This document shows, in pieces, positions 28,901 through 39,106 of a stretch of DNA of 64,000 nucleotides. Under the pieces are notes generated by a model that saw only the letters and a program-made list of their open reading frames with translations, searched no databases and was not told the DNA's origin. Location: positions 40,916 through 104,915 of the forward strand of contig JAQMWT010000418.1 in NCBI GenBank assembly GCA_029834535.1, read 5' to 3'. The position numbers were made by a program, and so were the translations under genes. Each line of letters starts with the position of its first letter. Position 1 is the stretch's first letter. The DNA comes from Chrysophaeum taylorii (taxonomy: Eukaryota; Sar; Pelagophyceae; Pelagomonadales; Pelagomonadaceae).

Positions 28901-31900
28901 TCAGAGTCGCTCTACCGCAGAGAGACTGACTGAGGTCTCTGAAGTCGAGCCGTCATCGAGGAGGATACCTCCTTGGAACGACAGCAGTTTGCTGATGACG
29001 TCGCTCGCGGCAGACTCTGGATGATGGGTCTCGAGAGGCGGGGCAACTCGGAAATAGCGCGCGACGACTTCGTTGAAGCTCGGCCGCTCGTTCGAATCCT
29101 GGGCCCAGCAGTGCCGCATGATGGTGACGAGATGCGCATCGGCGTCATCGGAGACAGCTGGTCGCATCTCCTTATCGACAACACAGCGCACGATGTGCAC
29201 GGCTTCTAATCCCGCCCACGGATGCGCGCGCGTCGTGATCTCATAGAGGACCATGCTGTACGAGTAGACGTCCGACTTCTCGGTAAACGCGTGCATCTCG
29301 AGCAGCCTGCGACACGTGGAGCCGTCAGGCATCACCCTCGATTTTAACCGTACTCGGGGGCCATGAACGGCGCCGTGCCGCCGGCACCTCGCTTCGACTG
29401 TTGTGTCGTGTGCGTCCTAAACTCGGCCGAGCGCGAGAGACCGAAATCGGAAATCTTGCACGACAAGTCGTCGGTTAAGAGGATATTGTTGCTCTTCAGG
29501 TCGCGGTGCTGCGGGTGGCAGGGTGACCGCGGAACGACGTCGCCCTAACCTCGGTCCCGTGGTCATAAATGTAAAGCATGCCCCGCGCGATCTCCTCGGC
29601 CCAGATTCGGCGCTGAGCGTTCGGGATTGGCGTCGACGCATCATCCAACAACGTGCGTAGTGAGCCTTGCGGCAAGTACTCCATAACAAGACCCAGTACG
29701 TACGGCTTCGTCGCGACCTGCGCTCGAAGAGTAATTGACGAGGCACGATGCGAAAAACGAGGGCATAAGCACAACAATTCGACACCGGTGTCGCGCCACT
29801 CCAAGCACCTGGACAACGAATGGCGACCGAAGCGACAGCATGATCGCGAGCTCGTTGGTGAACTCGCCACGCAGCTTCGTACGGCGCGCCGAACTCAGCC
29901 CGCTTAGTGGAATTACTTTGACAGCCAAGGTCTTTCGCGCGTACGTGCCGCGGTGAAGCCGCCCGATGCTTCCGGTTGCAAACGGCCTTGGTTCGATCGA
30001 GTCGAGGCAGATCTCGTGCTTCTCGAGCACAGACATTTTGTGTTCTCGCGCGCGCTCGCGCTGAGATTTCTTCTTTAAGCCTTCGCGAATGCGGGCCATC
30101 TCGTATTGAAGATCGCTCACACATTCTGAGACCTTAGCTCCCACGACGCCCACCTTGCCTCGCAGGTCGCTCATCCCCTCTGCGACGAGCGAAAGATGCT
30201 CGCGAAGCTCGGCAGCGAGCTCCTCCTTGGCGACACGCGCCGAATTGGCGACAGCCGCGTTCGCTTCGTCGTCTTCGGCGAGCGTCAGGGCGGCGCTCTC
30301 CTCGTCGAGCGACTGCTCTCGCATAACACGCCGCACTTCCGCGACCATCGCGTCTTCCAGGTCGTATTTCTGCACCACCAGGAGCGACGTGACCTGTGGA
30401 GGGGGCTGGGCGCACAAAAACGAGTCTCTGTCTCACGCGGCGATCGTTCATCAGTTGGTAGGCGAAACGAAGATCGTCCAGGCACTCGACGACGGCCGCA
30501 TCGAGATCCGTGAGTTTGGAGGCATAATTTACAAACCCCCACTTTCGCCTCAACCACCCTCGGTCTTTGAAAGATTCGATTTGTTCCTGCATCAACCTCA
30601 TCAGATCATGAAGCTCCGACATCCGGCACGATACGAGCTCTTTGGCATCGTCGCCGTCGCGAACCTTGTCGGCGTTGTCGGCGAGAATCTCGAGGACTTG
30701 GAGCGTCTTGGCGACCCGCTCGCCGGCCGTTCTCACGTCGGAGGCCTTGCGGTGCAAACCAGCGACGCCGTCGAGGATAACTTTGGCCGTGGCACACACC
30801 GGTGCGATACCTGGAACAGTTTCACCGACGGCCAGCAAGGCATCTGCGACCATTTTGGAGTTGACCACCAAATCATCGATGCGATTCGATCGGTGCGACT
30901 TGGGTCGCGCGCCAGATTCTTGAGTGGAACCTGCGGCGGAGCCGTCGGTGGTGGCCAGCGCCTCCTGATCCGCCTGAACTTTCTGCTGCGCCTGGCTGGT
31001 CTTGCGGCGCGCCACGAGCAATAAGCATCCCGCCGCGATCGCGAGAGCAGCGCCCCCCGCCACGATGCTGCCCGCCATCACGATCGTGTTGCCACCTCCA
31101 CTGCTTGAACTGCTTCCGCCGGCACCGTTACCCGAGGCAGCGAGCTTCGCTTGAAGCGTCGATGGCGCGGAGGTTGATGGGATTAGCGTCGGATGCGAGG
31201 TCACCCGCGTCGGCACCGTCGTTGGTCGCGGAGTCGGCGTCGGCTTTGACGTTGTTGGTAACGGAAACGTTGGTTTTGTCGTCGGCTTTGGACTTGGGCT
31301 TGAAGTCGGCGCGGGCGCGGGTACCGGCGTTGGGGCATGACTTGGGCTCGGTGTCTCCTCCGCGCTTGTCGGCTCTGGCGCTGGTGGTGGAGTCGTCGGC
31401 TCGAGCGTCGGCGCGGGCGCGGGTACCGGCGTTGGGGCATGACTTGGGCTCGGTGTCTCCTCCGCACTTGTCGGCTCTGGGGCTGGTGGTGGAGTCGTCG
31501 GCTCGAGCGTCGGCGCGGGCGCGGGTACCGGCGTTGGGGCATGACTTGGGCTCGGTGTCTCCTCCGCACTTGTCGGCTCTGTCGCTGGTGGTGGAGTCGT
31601 CGGCTCGAGCGTCGGCACTGTAGCCGTGAGCGAGCACATCTCGGTGATTTGGACGGCGCCAAAGCCCGTGGCCCAGCCCACCAGAAGCGTCAATTCCCCG
31701 TCGGAGGGCGCGGCGAGCATCTGGCCGTCGCCGGCGACGACGGTGTCTTTAGCGCACCGGAGGCCGTCGCAGAGCTCCTCGCCCTCGCAGCCGCCGTCTG
31801 ATTGGTCGAAGACCCCGCCGGTCACCTCCATCAGGTATCGCAAGTCGTCGGCGTCCGTTTCAATCGAGGAAATCTTCGCCACGAGGGTCTCTCCGGGCGT

Positions 31901-32077
31901 GTAGGTGCCGCCACATTCGATCTCGACGCCGTCGCGTTCAAACACGGCCGTCCGCTCCGTGTCGAGCACGGCTGCCGCGGACATGATTGTCGCGCCGACG
32001 CCGAATTCTCGGTCGCAGGCGAGGAGTGTCGGAAAAGCATATGCGACACCGGCCAAAAGGAGCATCGATAATATCAT
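28901..32077 (-). CDS. Receptor with MLKL-like four-helix domain and TKL kinase, 5 exons
   Basis: Start ATG at 32077. Exon 1 (32077-30437, 547 codons): signal peptide, Cys-containing ectodomain (~17-152, Reeler-like; GGTYTPGE), Pro/Thr stalk with three 34-residue repeats (~156-258), membrane span (~332-355) and a helical domain (~401-545) resembling the N-terminal bundle of MLKL proteins (VPGIAPVCATAKVILDGVAG, ESFKDRGWLRRKWGF). Introns at 30394-30436, 29718-29799 and 29509-29549 are phase 0 GT...AG. Exon 2 adds a coiled-coil brace and the kinase N-lobe (LAVKVIPL Lys); exon 3 has VMEYLPQGSL; exon 4 has HRDLKSNN, DFGLS and MAPEY, so all catalytic motifs are present. A fourth intron (29307-29348) looks canonical but joins out of frame by one base; exon 5 holds EKSDVYSYSM and the C-lobe end. 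The one-base mismatch may be a consensus error or a real lesion. Ligand unknown; a role in regulated cell death or defence is inferred from the MLKL likeness. Confidence 0.75.
31306..31617 (-). repeat. 102-bp coding minisatellite (receptor stalk)
   Basis: Three near-identical 102-bp units encode the Pro/Thr/Ala-rich stalk of the receptor kinase. Unit 1 differs from the others at a few bases. Copy number is likely variable between strains. Confidence 0.88.
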
Positions 32078-32538
32078 CTTTGAGTGACGACTTTCTACTG
32101 AGATGCCCAATAATGAAAGGATTTAATACCAGAATTCTTGAGAACTGAGTATCTAAAAGTTAGTAAAACGTATCTAAAACTGTAATCCTCTCTGTTGATG
32201 GAAGGTACACCCGTGTTTAGCTCCACGGGTCACAGAAAGGCGGGTGTTCGCATAAAAAGGAATCACTCTCCACACAAAAAGCACCTACCTCTCTACAAGT
32301 AGAAAAGTAGACTTCAGCTGTCTAAAGGGCCCAGGCGATATGGAGCGATGGAGCCAATGAAACCGAAAGCCCAAGTCAGCGCTGGAGAATCGAGGGTCGG
32401 CGAAGACGAAGCCTGCGCGCAAACTTAACGCGAGGACGGCGAGAAGAAGCGGCGTGCGCAGCAGATCTTCGCGGAGGCCTTTGAGTACCGTCAGGAGGAG
32501 GGCGTTGAGAGGTGCATGCATGACCAATCACACCCGAC

Positions 32539-32817
32539 GTGGCACACGCGAAGGAGCTCCGGCTCAAGGGGCGAGTGGTCTTCCAGGACGACGAGATCCA
32601 TGTTCACCGGGACGTATCGCTGCTCGCGGAGATCGAAGAGAAGGCGCTTGCGTACTACTGTACGAACCGGGTGCGGGAGGCGGTCGGCGACAAGGAGATC
32701 GGCGTCGAGGTGAGCCAGATTTTGCTGACGAGGCGGGTCCAGAACCGCATGGGCGACCGCAAGCGTTTGAGTTTCAACTCCGCAGCCCCTACGAGATTCT
32801 TTGCGGCAAATAAATAA
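32539..32817 (+). pseudogene. Orphan exon-like ORF, unknown
   Basis: 92 codons opening without an ATG. The sequence (KGRVVFQDDEIHVHRDVSLL, EIEEKALAYYCTNRVREAVG, EVSQILLTRRVQNRMGD) has ordinary globular composition and good codon use, and it ends with a stop just before an AATAAATAA tract. Probably a last exon or gene remnant. Family not identified. Confidence 0.35.
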
Positions 32818-35800
32818 TAAATTATCTTCGCACAATTTCTTCGCCGGCTTGTACGCGCGGCACTCGAATAAGCTCGTCACCAAAAAGGTCCAGCCGAAGA
32901 TGGAAGCCAAGCACGCCGTGAGGAGAGGGTCGAGGAGCACTTCGAGGGCATCCATCCATCACTGGCCGAGCTCGTCGGGCGGACGAGGACGGAACCATCG
33001 CCGAAACCATGCCGCGTCGTAGGACGTCGACGAGACACCCCGTTTCGTTGAAGGATTAGAAGACCCACGCCAAGATATGAAGTCCGTGGTGGCCGGCGTC
33101 GACGACATTTGCATCGTGTTGGTCTCCATCAACCGCGAGTGAATACTGTTATGACGTGGTCTCGACAGCTTCAGCCTCTAGTTTATCGTCGCGCGCCAGA
33201 CCATCACCGAGAGACGAGCTCGCCGCATTCACAAACAAGATATATGCGAGGAATTCAAGTTCAGCTCGCCATTCTGTCAAACCCGGAGTATGGCGTCCAG
33301 ACCGCCGCCGCGTCAGCTTCCTCGGCGGGATGAAGCTGCTGGCGCAAGGTCCCCCGACCCGTCCTCTCGGTTGTACAACCACGCCAGCCGCATCGACCCC
33401 GATGTCTTTAAGTAGTGTCTGGACCGCGGCCTCATCTTTGAGCCAGTCGGGCTTCCTCCGGGCCATGCACCAGGTTCCACGAGGCCCCTAATGAAGCGAA
33501 GCACGTCTACAAGTAGGGCGTCCGCCGCAGCGCACTTAACCCCCCCAGCTCAAGATCCTCGCCAGTTTCAGGCCGCGCGAACCAACCGACCGCGTCAACC
33601 AACTCCTTCGGTCGGGATCGAGCAGACGCAGCTCGCACGGGGCAACGTCGATCGGCCCAAGTTCATCGTGCACCCGCCGCCGCAGGTCGACAAGAAGGAC
33701 GTGGCACGTTCGATTACTCCAAGTCCAAGCTTGAGCAGACATCAAGTGGTAGTCCGAGCGTCGGGTCAATCCCGAGGAGGCGGGTATCCTGGCGGTGACT
33801 AAGGCGTCAAGGAAGAGTGCCGTGTCCCGAGTTCCCCGACGGGCGTGGAACCTTCGACCAAGCGACGAGCTCCTGGCCACCCGGTCGCGATGCAAGAACG
33901 GCTGCATCTGTGAGGTTCTTTCGATCGGCGTGGAGGCTTGCGACGCCAGCCGTCTCATCAGGTGCGAGCCCTGCTTCGACTTGAAGAAGAATAAGCCCTG
34001 CGGTAAGAAGAACTGCTGAGCCGAGCGCGAGGCGGCGGTGACGACGGCGGTGACGGGCCTGGGGACGCCGACTAGGTCGACCATCTCGACGTTCGACCTC
34101 CAACCACCCAGGGACGCGGCTCCTTTCCGTTGGCGATTCTTCTCATGGTTAACTGGAGCTGCCGAGTAACTTTTTTTGTTTTCAGCTTTCCTATCGTCGA
34201 GCCCGAGCCTGTCGAAACTCGCGCGTCTCGGAGGATATATTAGCTGCTCCGGGCCGTACGGGGTATGGCCAGGGGTATCCTTGGTCGTGTTGGCGACCTC
34301 CCGCGTGGCTTTTGGTCTATGGTATGGCAAAAAAAGGGAAACTATAGTTTGTGCGAGCTCGCACGTGGCGTTTTTTTAACTTGCAGTTTTAGGACTGAGC
34401 GCCACTCGCGTTCGCACTCCTTATCAGTCGACCTTTCAAAAGCCCTCAACGCCCGTGTTGCAGTTCGCACCCGTCGTCGACTCTCAAAAACCCACACCAC
34501 TCTACTACGCGCACGAATCCCAGGATATGACTCGGCGCCGCCAACCTCCTGCTGCCAACCTATTCGTTGAGACAAGCTGTTTTAGTGATGGTTATTATCT
34601 TAGACAGATTTCGCGCGCCACGCTGCGAACTACTTCGTTGTTGGATATGCCCCACCACGCCGTGGGTCTGAGACACGAGTCAAGATATCTTGGAAATTTC
34701 AGAGTCAATCACGAATCCGAAAACGGCAGAGAAGAAGAGCTTGAAAGTGTTCCCGAGACAACCAAAGGTCGAGACAAGTTTCCGAACTACCAAGCTTGCA
34801 CATTATCCGAAACAACCTTCGTACACACGTTGTGCACGCAAGCAAGCATATCTACTTGTTAAGTCTTTCTTCGGCGTTCTCTGCGCATTCGCTCTCTTTC
34901 ATTCTCTCTTCTTTCTTTCGCGTCCTCTGCGATAATCCATTCTGGCTCTTAGAGCCTGGGCTTTGCGCGCCATCACACAATCATCACATCTCGCCCTCGT
35001 TACGATCCCGCCCATCAGCACTTTTCTCCCTTCCTTCCTTCATGAGTTTTCATACTCCTGTTCCTCTCCTTTCTTACCATTGGCTCCCCGGTTCTGCTGT
35101 CCCTATCGCGCTTTCTTGCTTCTTTCTTCGCCGTCCTGGTCTTCTTCGCGTTCTTCCTCTTTCGAAAATAAAATCCAATGCGCTATAGTATTTTGAAATC
35201 ACATTGAGCTCATGCTGCTGGATGCTGCTGGAATCGGGGGCAAGGAGCTCGATCGAGTTGCCGAATATTTCGTTTCAAAAGGCCGGGTTCCTCTTCTCCC
35301 CGACGCCTTCGGTCTCGATTATGCGCGCGTGGTATCGCAACGACGATCTCCTCGTGGATGTACGAGGCCATGGCGGCCTGCACCACGCCTCGTGCCACAA
35401 GAGCTGGCGATTTTCCATTGTGATCTGGGGATGAGAGTCAGCAGAGTGCGCGCGTATCGCTGTTCTGGGTTGAGCCGCGCTCGTGACGTCGATGCGGTCC
35501 GTCCTCATCTGGCCTAGGCCGCGCGTTCCAGGCGCATACATTATTCCACCCACGGCGCTTCGAATGAAGACACACTCGCGTTTCCAGTCATGCCTCGCGC
35601 AAATGCTGATGCGCCCCGTCGCCATCGCCGCGCGTATCGACACCCGGCGCCCGCGTGTTTTGCGCACCGCTCGAGTCAGGTCGCGCGTACATTGATGTGT
35701 CCTGTCACCTAGGCCTAGCGCGCCGCACTCTACTGCTCTCGTCCGCCTTCCGTGCACCTCCACTAAAAAGCGCTGAGATTGTCACCGTTCTCGCTCAAAA

Positions 35801-37134
35801 GCACAAGTGGCGAGCCAGCTTCGTTCTTGGTCTCGTCGACGTCATCGTGGGGTGCACCTAAGAGGCCCACCCTACCGTGGGACTTCAGCGGCCAAGCTGG
35901 CACACAACGGCAAGCAGCTAGGAGCCGCCGTCGCTTGCGAGGTGGACATTTGCGCGAGCAACAGGAGCGTGATCTCCGCAACCAATGATGATTTAAGCTC
36001 CAAGCAAGAGCGGACTGCTGCAATCCGCGAGGTGGAGAACAGGCGTGCGATATCGAACAAGCGGTGCTTTGCGCCAGCTATGAGACGCGGCGTGGCAACA
36101 TTACGTAAACCTCGTTGGTACCCTGGTGGCCACCATCATGTTTGGGTAACAGGCGCACGATGGCCTTCCAGCTCATAATGTGGAAAGGGCAAGCACCAAC
36201 GGCCGAGGCTCGATGGACGTCCGCTTCACGCTCAATCACGAGGCGCAGGACAACAGAGTTTGTGGCGAGGCGCTCTCGTTGGTGGCCTCGCTAGGTTGGC
36301 GCCGTAATAATAGTTAGAACCCTGGGCCGCGACCTCAGTTTGTGGGCTCGTTGATTCAAGCGGCAAGTGGTCGTCGCTTGAATGTTAGCTTGCTCTTCGA
36401 GTAACGAGCGCGTGACGAGTCGCGACGATAAGCGGCGAGGCCCTGTTTCCCGTGGCCCGAAGGGAGTCAGAGTCGGGCGCGAACAGTATGCGTGAGGCGC
36501 TTCTAACGACCGTTGTTTGCGCTCCAAACGCTCCGTTGTTGGCCTCGTGGGTGCGTTGCAAATGCTCAACGAGCGGGCTTTTTGTGCAGTCCCGTCGTCT
36601 GCGATGGAGTCACCACCCGTAGTCTGGTGGACGTCAGCGTCGCAGGTGTGTTATCGCCGCTCTCCCTTCGGCAAGGACGGCGCGTTGTTCCCGTCATTTG
36701 ATTGACGAGGGTTGTGAACGTATGAAATTTCGTCGTCTTGCTCGCGTCGACGCGAGCGCCCATCGGACCGGGCCCGTAATATTATTATCTTTTCACCACC
36801 TTGCGAGTCGCCCGCGACATTTAAGCATGTCAGGAACGTCTTCGCGTTGGCGGGCGTTTACGACTTGTTGGCGTGAGCATTGTCTGCGGTAAGTATATGA
36901 GCGGAATTGGGGCACACGCATGCCGCATCTTTCTTTAATGATGTGGTAAACACAGACGCGACCACACGGGCTGTTCTAGCTGCGCGTCACGATAGGCGGT
37001 ACTCTTCCCAGCAACATTGTTAGATTAGCAGCGCCGCTCGGACTCGTTTGTTGAATAGAATAAAATGGTTGGCGATGGCATTCGAAGGGGCAGGGTCAAG
37101 GTATCCGAGTAAATTGTCTGCTGTGGGCCGGCCG

Positions 37135-37135
37135 G

Positions 37136-37167
<32 letters not shown>

Positions 37168-37169
37168 CC
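37135..37169 (+). repeat. (CCTG)n microsatellite
   Basis: About eight CCTG units, 70 bp downstream of the 3' end of the secreted Cys-rich protein gene. Confidence 0.93.
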
Positions 37170-37236
37170 AAAACAGGGGGGACGAGGTCGACCATCGCGA
37201 TAGGAACGCGGAGTCGGATCATGGAGTGGACTTGCG

Positions 37237-39106
37237 TTAGGCGTCCGTCAGGCAGAAGCAGGGGAAGTTGTCGCTGCAGTCGCCCTCGGCGTCCTCGAGG
37301 AGCGTGATGCACGCAAAGGGAAACTCGGTGTCCTCGAAGCCCTCGGTGCCGGGCTCAACCGGCCAGCAGCCCGGCGGGAGCCCCGGGACGACGGGTATGG
37401 GGTAGTCCTCGAAGGCGTCAATCACGCCGTCGTCGTTCTGGTCGCGCGTCGAATAGTAGCCGTCGTCCATCAAGGCGCGGCAGAGCGTCTCTTCGAGGAC
37501 ATCGGTGTAGCCCATCGAGACGCAGGTGCCGTTGGTGACAATTTCGTAGGAAGGAAGCTCGCAGAAGCACGGGAAGTTTGTGCTGCAGTTGCCAACGGCG
37601 TCCTCGAGCGGCGTGATGCAGGCGAACGGAAACTCGGTATCCTCGAAGCCGGGCGCGCCCGGCTCGACGGGCCAGCAGCCGGGAGGGAGGCCGCTGACGA
37701 CGGGGATGAGGTAGTCCTCGTTGAAATCGAGCACACCATTGTCATTCTGATCCCGCGTATTGTAGTAGCCGTGGTCCATCACCGCCCGGCAGGTGTCCTC
37801 GTCCAAAATATCCGTCATCCCGAACATCGCGCAGGTGCCGTCGGTGATGATAGCGTAGGCGACGGGGGGCTCGGGCGGCGTGGGGTCGGGGACATCGGGG
37901 GCTGGCTCGGTCTGGCCCGAACCGGTCAAGCAGAAACACGGGAAGTTGTCGCTGCAGTCGCCCTCGGCGTCCTCGAGGAGCGTGATGCACGCAAAGGGAA
38001 ACTCGGTGTCCTCGAAGCCCTCGGTGCCGGGCTCAACCGGCCAGCAGCCCGGCGGGAGCCCCGGGACGACGGGAATGGGGTAGTCCTCGAAGGCGTCAAT
38101 CACGCCGTCGTCGTTCTGGTCGCGCGTCGAATAGTAGCCGTCGTCCATCAAGGCGCGGCAGAGCGTCTCTTCGAGGACATCGGTGTAGCCCATCGAGACG
38201 CAGGTGCCGTTGGTGACAATCTCGTACTCGGGGAGCTGGCAGAAGCACGGGAAGTTGGTGCTGCAGTTGCCAACGGCGTCCTCGAGCGGCGTGATGCAGG
38301 CGAACGGAAACTCGGTATCCTCGAAGCCGTCGGTGCCCGGCTCGACGGGCCAGCAGCCGGGCGGGAAGCCGCCGACGACGGGGATGAGGTAGTCCTCCAT
38401 GTAATCCAGGACGCCGTTGTCATTTTGGTCCCGCGTGTTGTAGTAGCCGTCGTTCATCACCGCGCGGCATCTGCGGGTTGTCGAACTTACTCCTCCGAGA
38501 CGATGCCTTCAACACACGAACGAATAAACACTGGAAACCGCACGTGTCCTCATCCAAAATATCGATCATGCCGAAGCCAGCGCACGTGCCCTCCGTGATG
38601 ATCGCGTACGGCGGGATAGTCGTCGTCGTCGTCGCGTTCGAGTCGTCGGCGGCCGTGAGCGTGCACATCTCGGTGATTTGGACGGTGCCAAAGGCCGTGG
38701 CCCAGCCCACCAGAAGCGTCAATTCCCCGTCGGAGGGCGCGGTGAGCATCTGGCCGTCGCCGGTGACGAGGGCGTCTTTGGCGCACCTGAGGCCGTCGCA
38801 GAGCTCCTCGCCCTCGCAGCCGCCGTCTGATTGGTTGAAGAGCCCGCCGGTCACCTCCATCAGGTAGTGGAAGTCGTCGGTGTCCGTTTCAATCGAGGAA
38901 ATCTTCGCCACGAGGGTCTCGCCGGGCGTGTAGGTGCCGCCACATTCGACCTCGACGCCGTCGCGTTCAAACACGGCCGTCCGCTCCATGTCGAGCACGG
39001 CTTCCGCTTCCATGATTGTCGCACCGACGCCGAATTCTCGGTCGCAGGTGAGGATTGTCGGAAAAGCATGGGCGACACCGGCGGCTAAAAGGAGCATCCA
39101 CATCAT
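37237..39106 (-). CDS. Secreted Cys-rich repeat protein sharing the receptor ectodomain
   Basis: Two exons give 598 aa. Start ATG at 39106 (MMWMLLLAAGVAHAF, signal peptide). Residues ~17-150 are nearly identical to the ectodomain of the receptor kinase at 28.9-32.1 kb (TCDREFGVGATIM, GGTYTPGETLVAKISSIETD, EGEELCDGLRCAKD). A 73-bp intron (38471-38543) starts GTGCGG and ends CCGCAG; splicing restores the frame through DEDTC to RAVMNDGYY. Four Cys-rich repeats of about 90 residues follow in A-B-A-B order, each with a DQNDxGVxD loop that resembles an EF-hand/dockerin-type Ca2+ loop, then PPGCWPVEPG and FPFACIT. The two B repeats and two A repeats are almost identical in DNA, so a two-repeat unit was duplicated recently. 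No membrane span or kinase. Likely extracellular, wall-associated or a soluble form of the receptor ligand-binding part; this is inference. Confidence 0.85.

Larger units (their letters stand above)
32078..37236. other. Long gene-poor region
   Basis: Between the receptor kinase and its secreted paralogue I see no intact gene. Coding-like fragments exist (one at 32539-32817 listed separately; others in mixed frames near 33480-34020). The 34.2-35.2 kb part is T/C-rich. The 35.2-36.9 kb part has only scattered short ORFs without recognisable domains. Confidence 0.4.

Noticed and set aside
28901-30417. Kinase pieces in three frames read at first as a pseudogene
   Set aside because: Three GT...AG introns of 41-82 bp restore the frame exactly, so most frame changes are splicing, not decay. 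Only the last junction stays unexplained.
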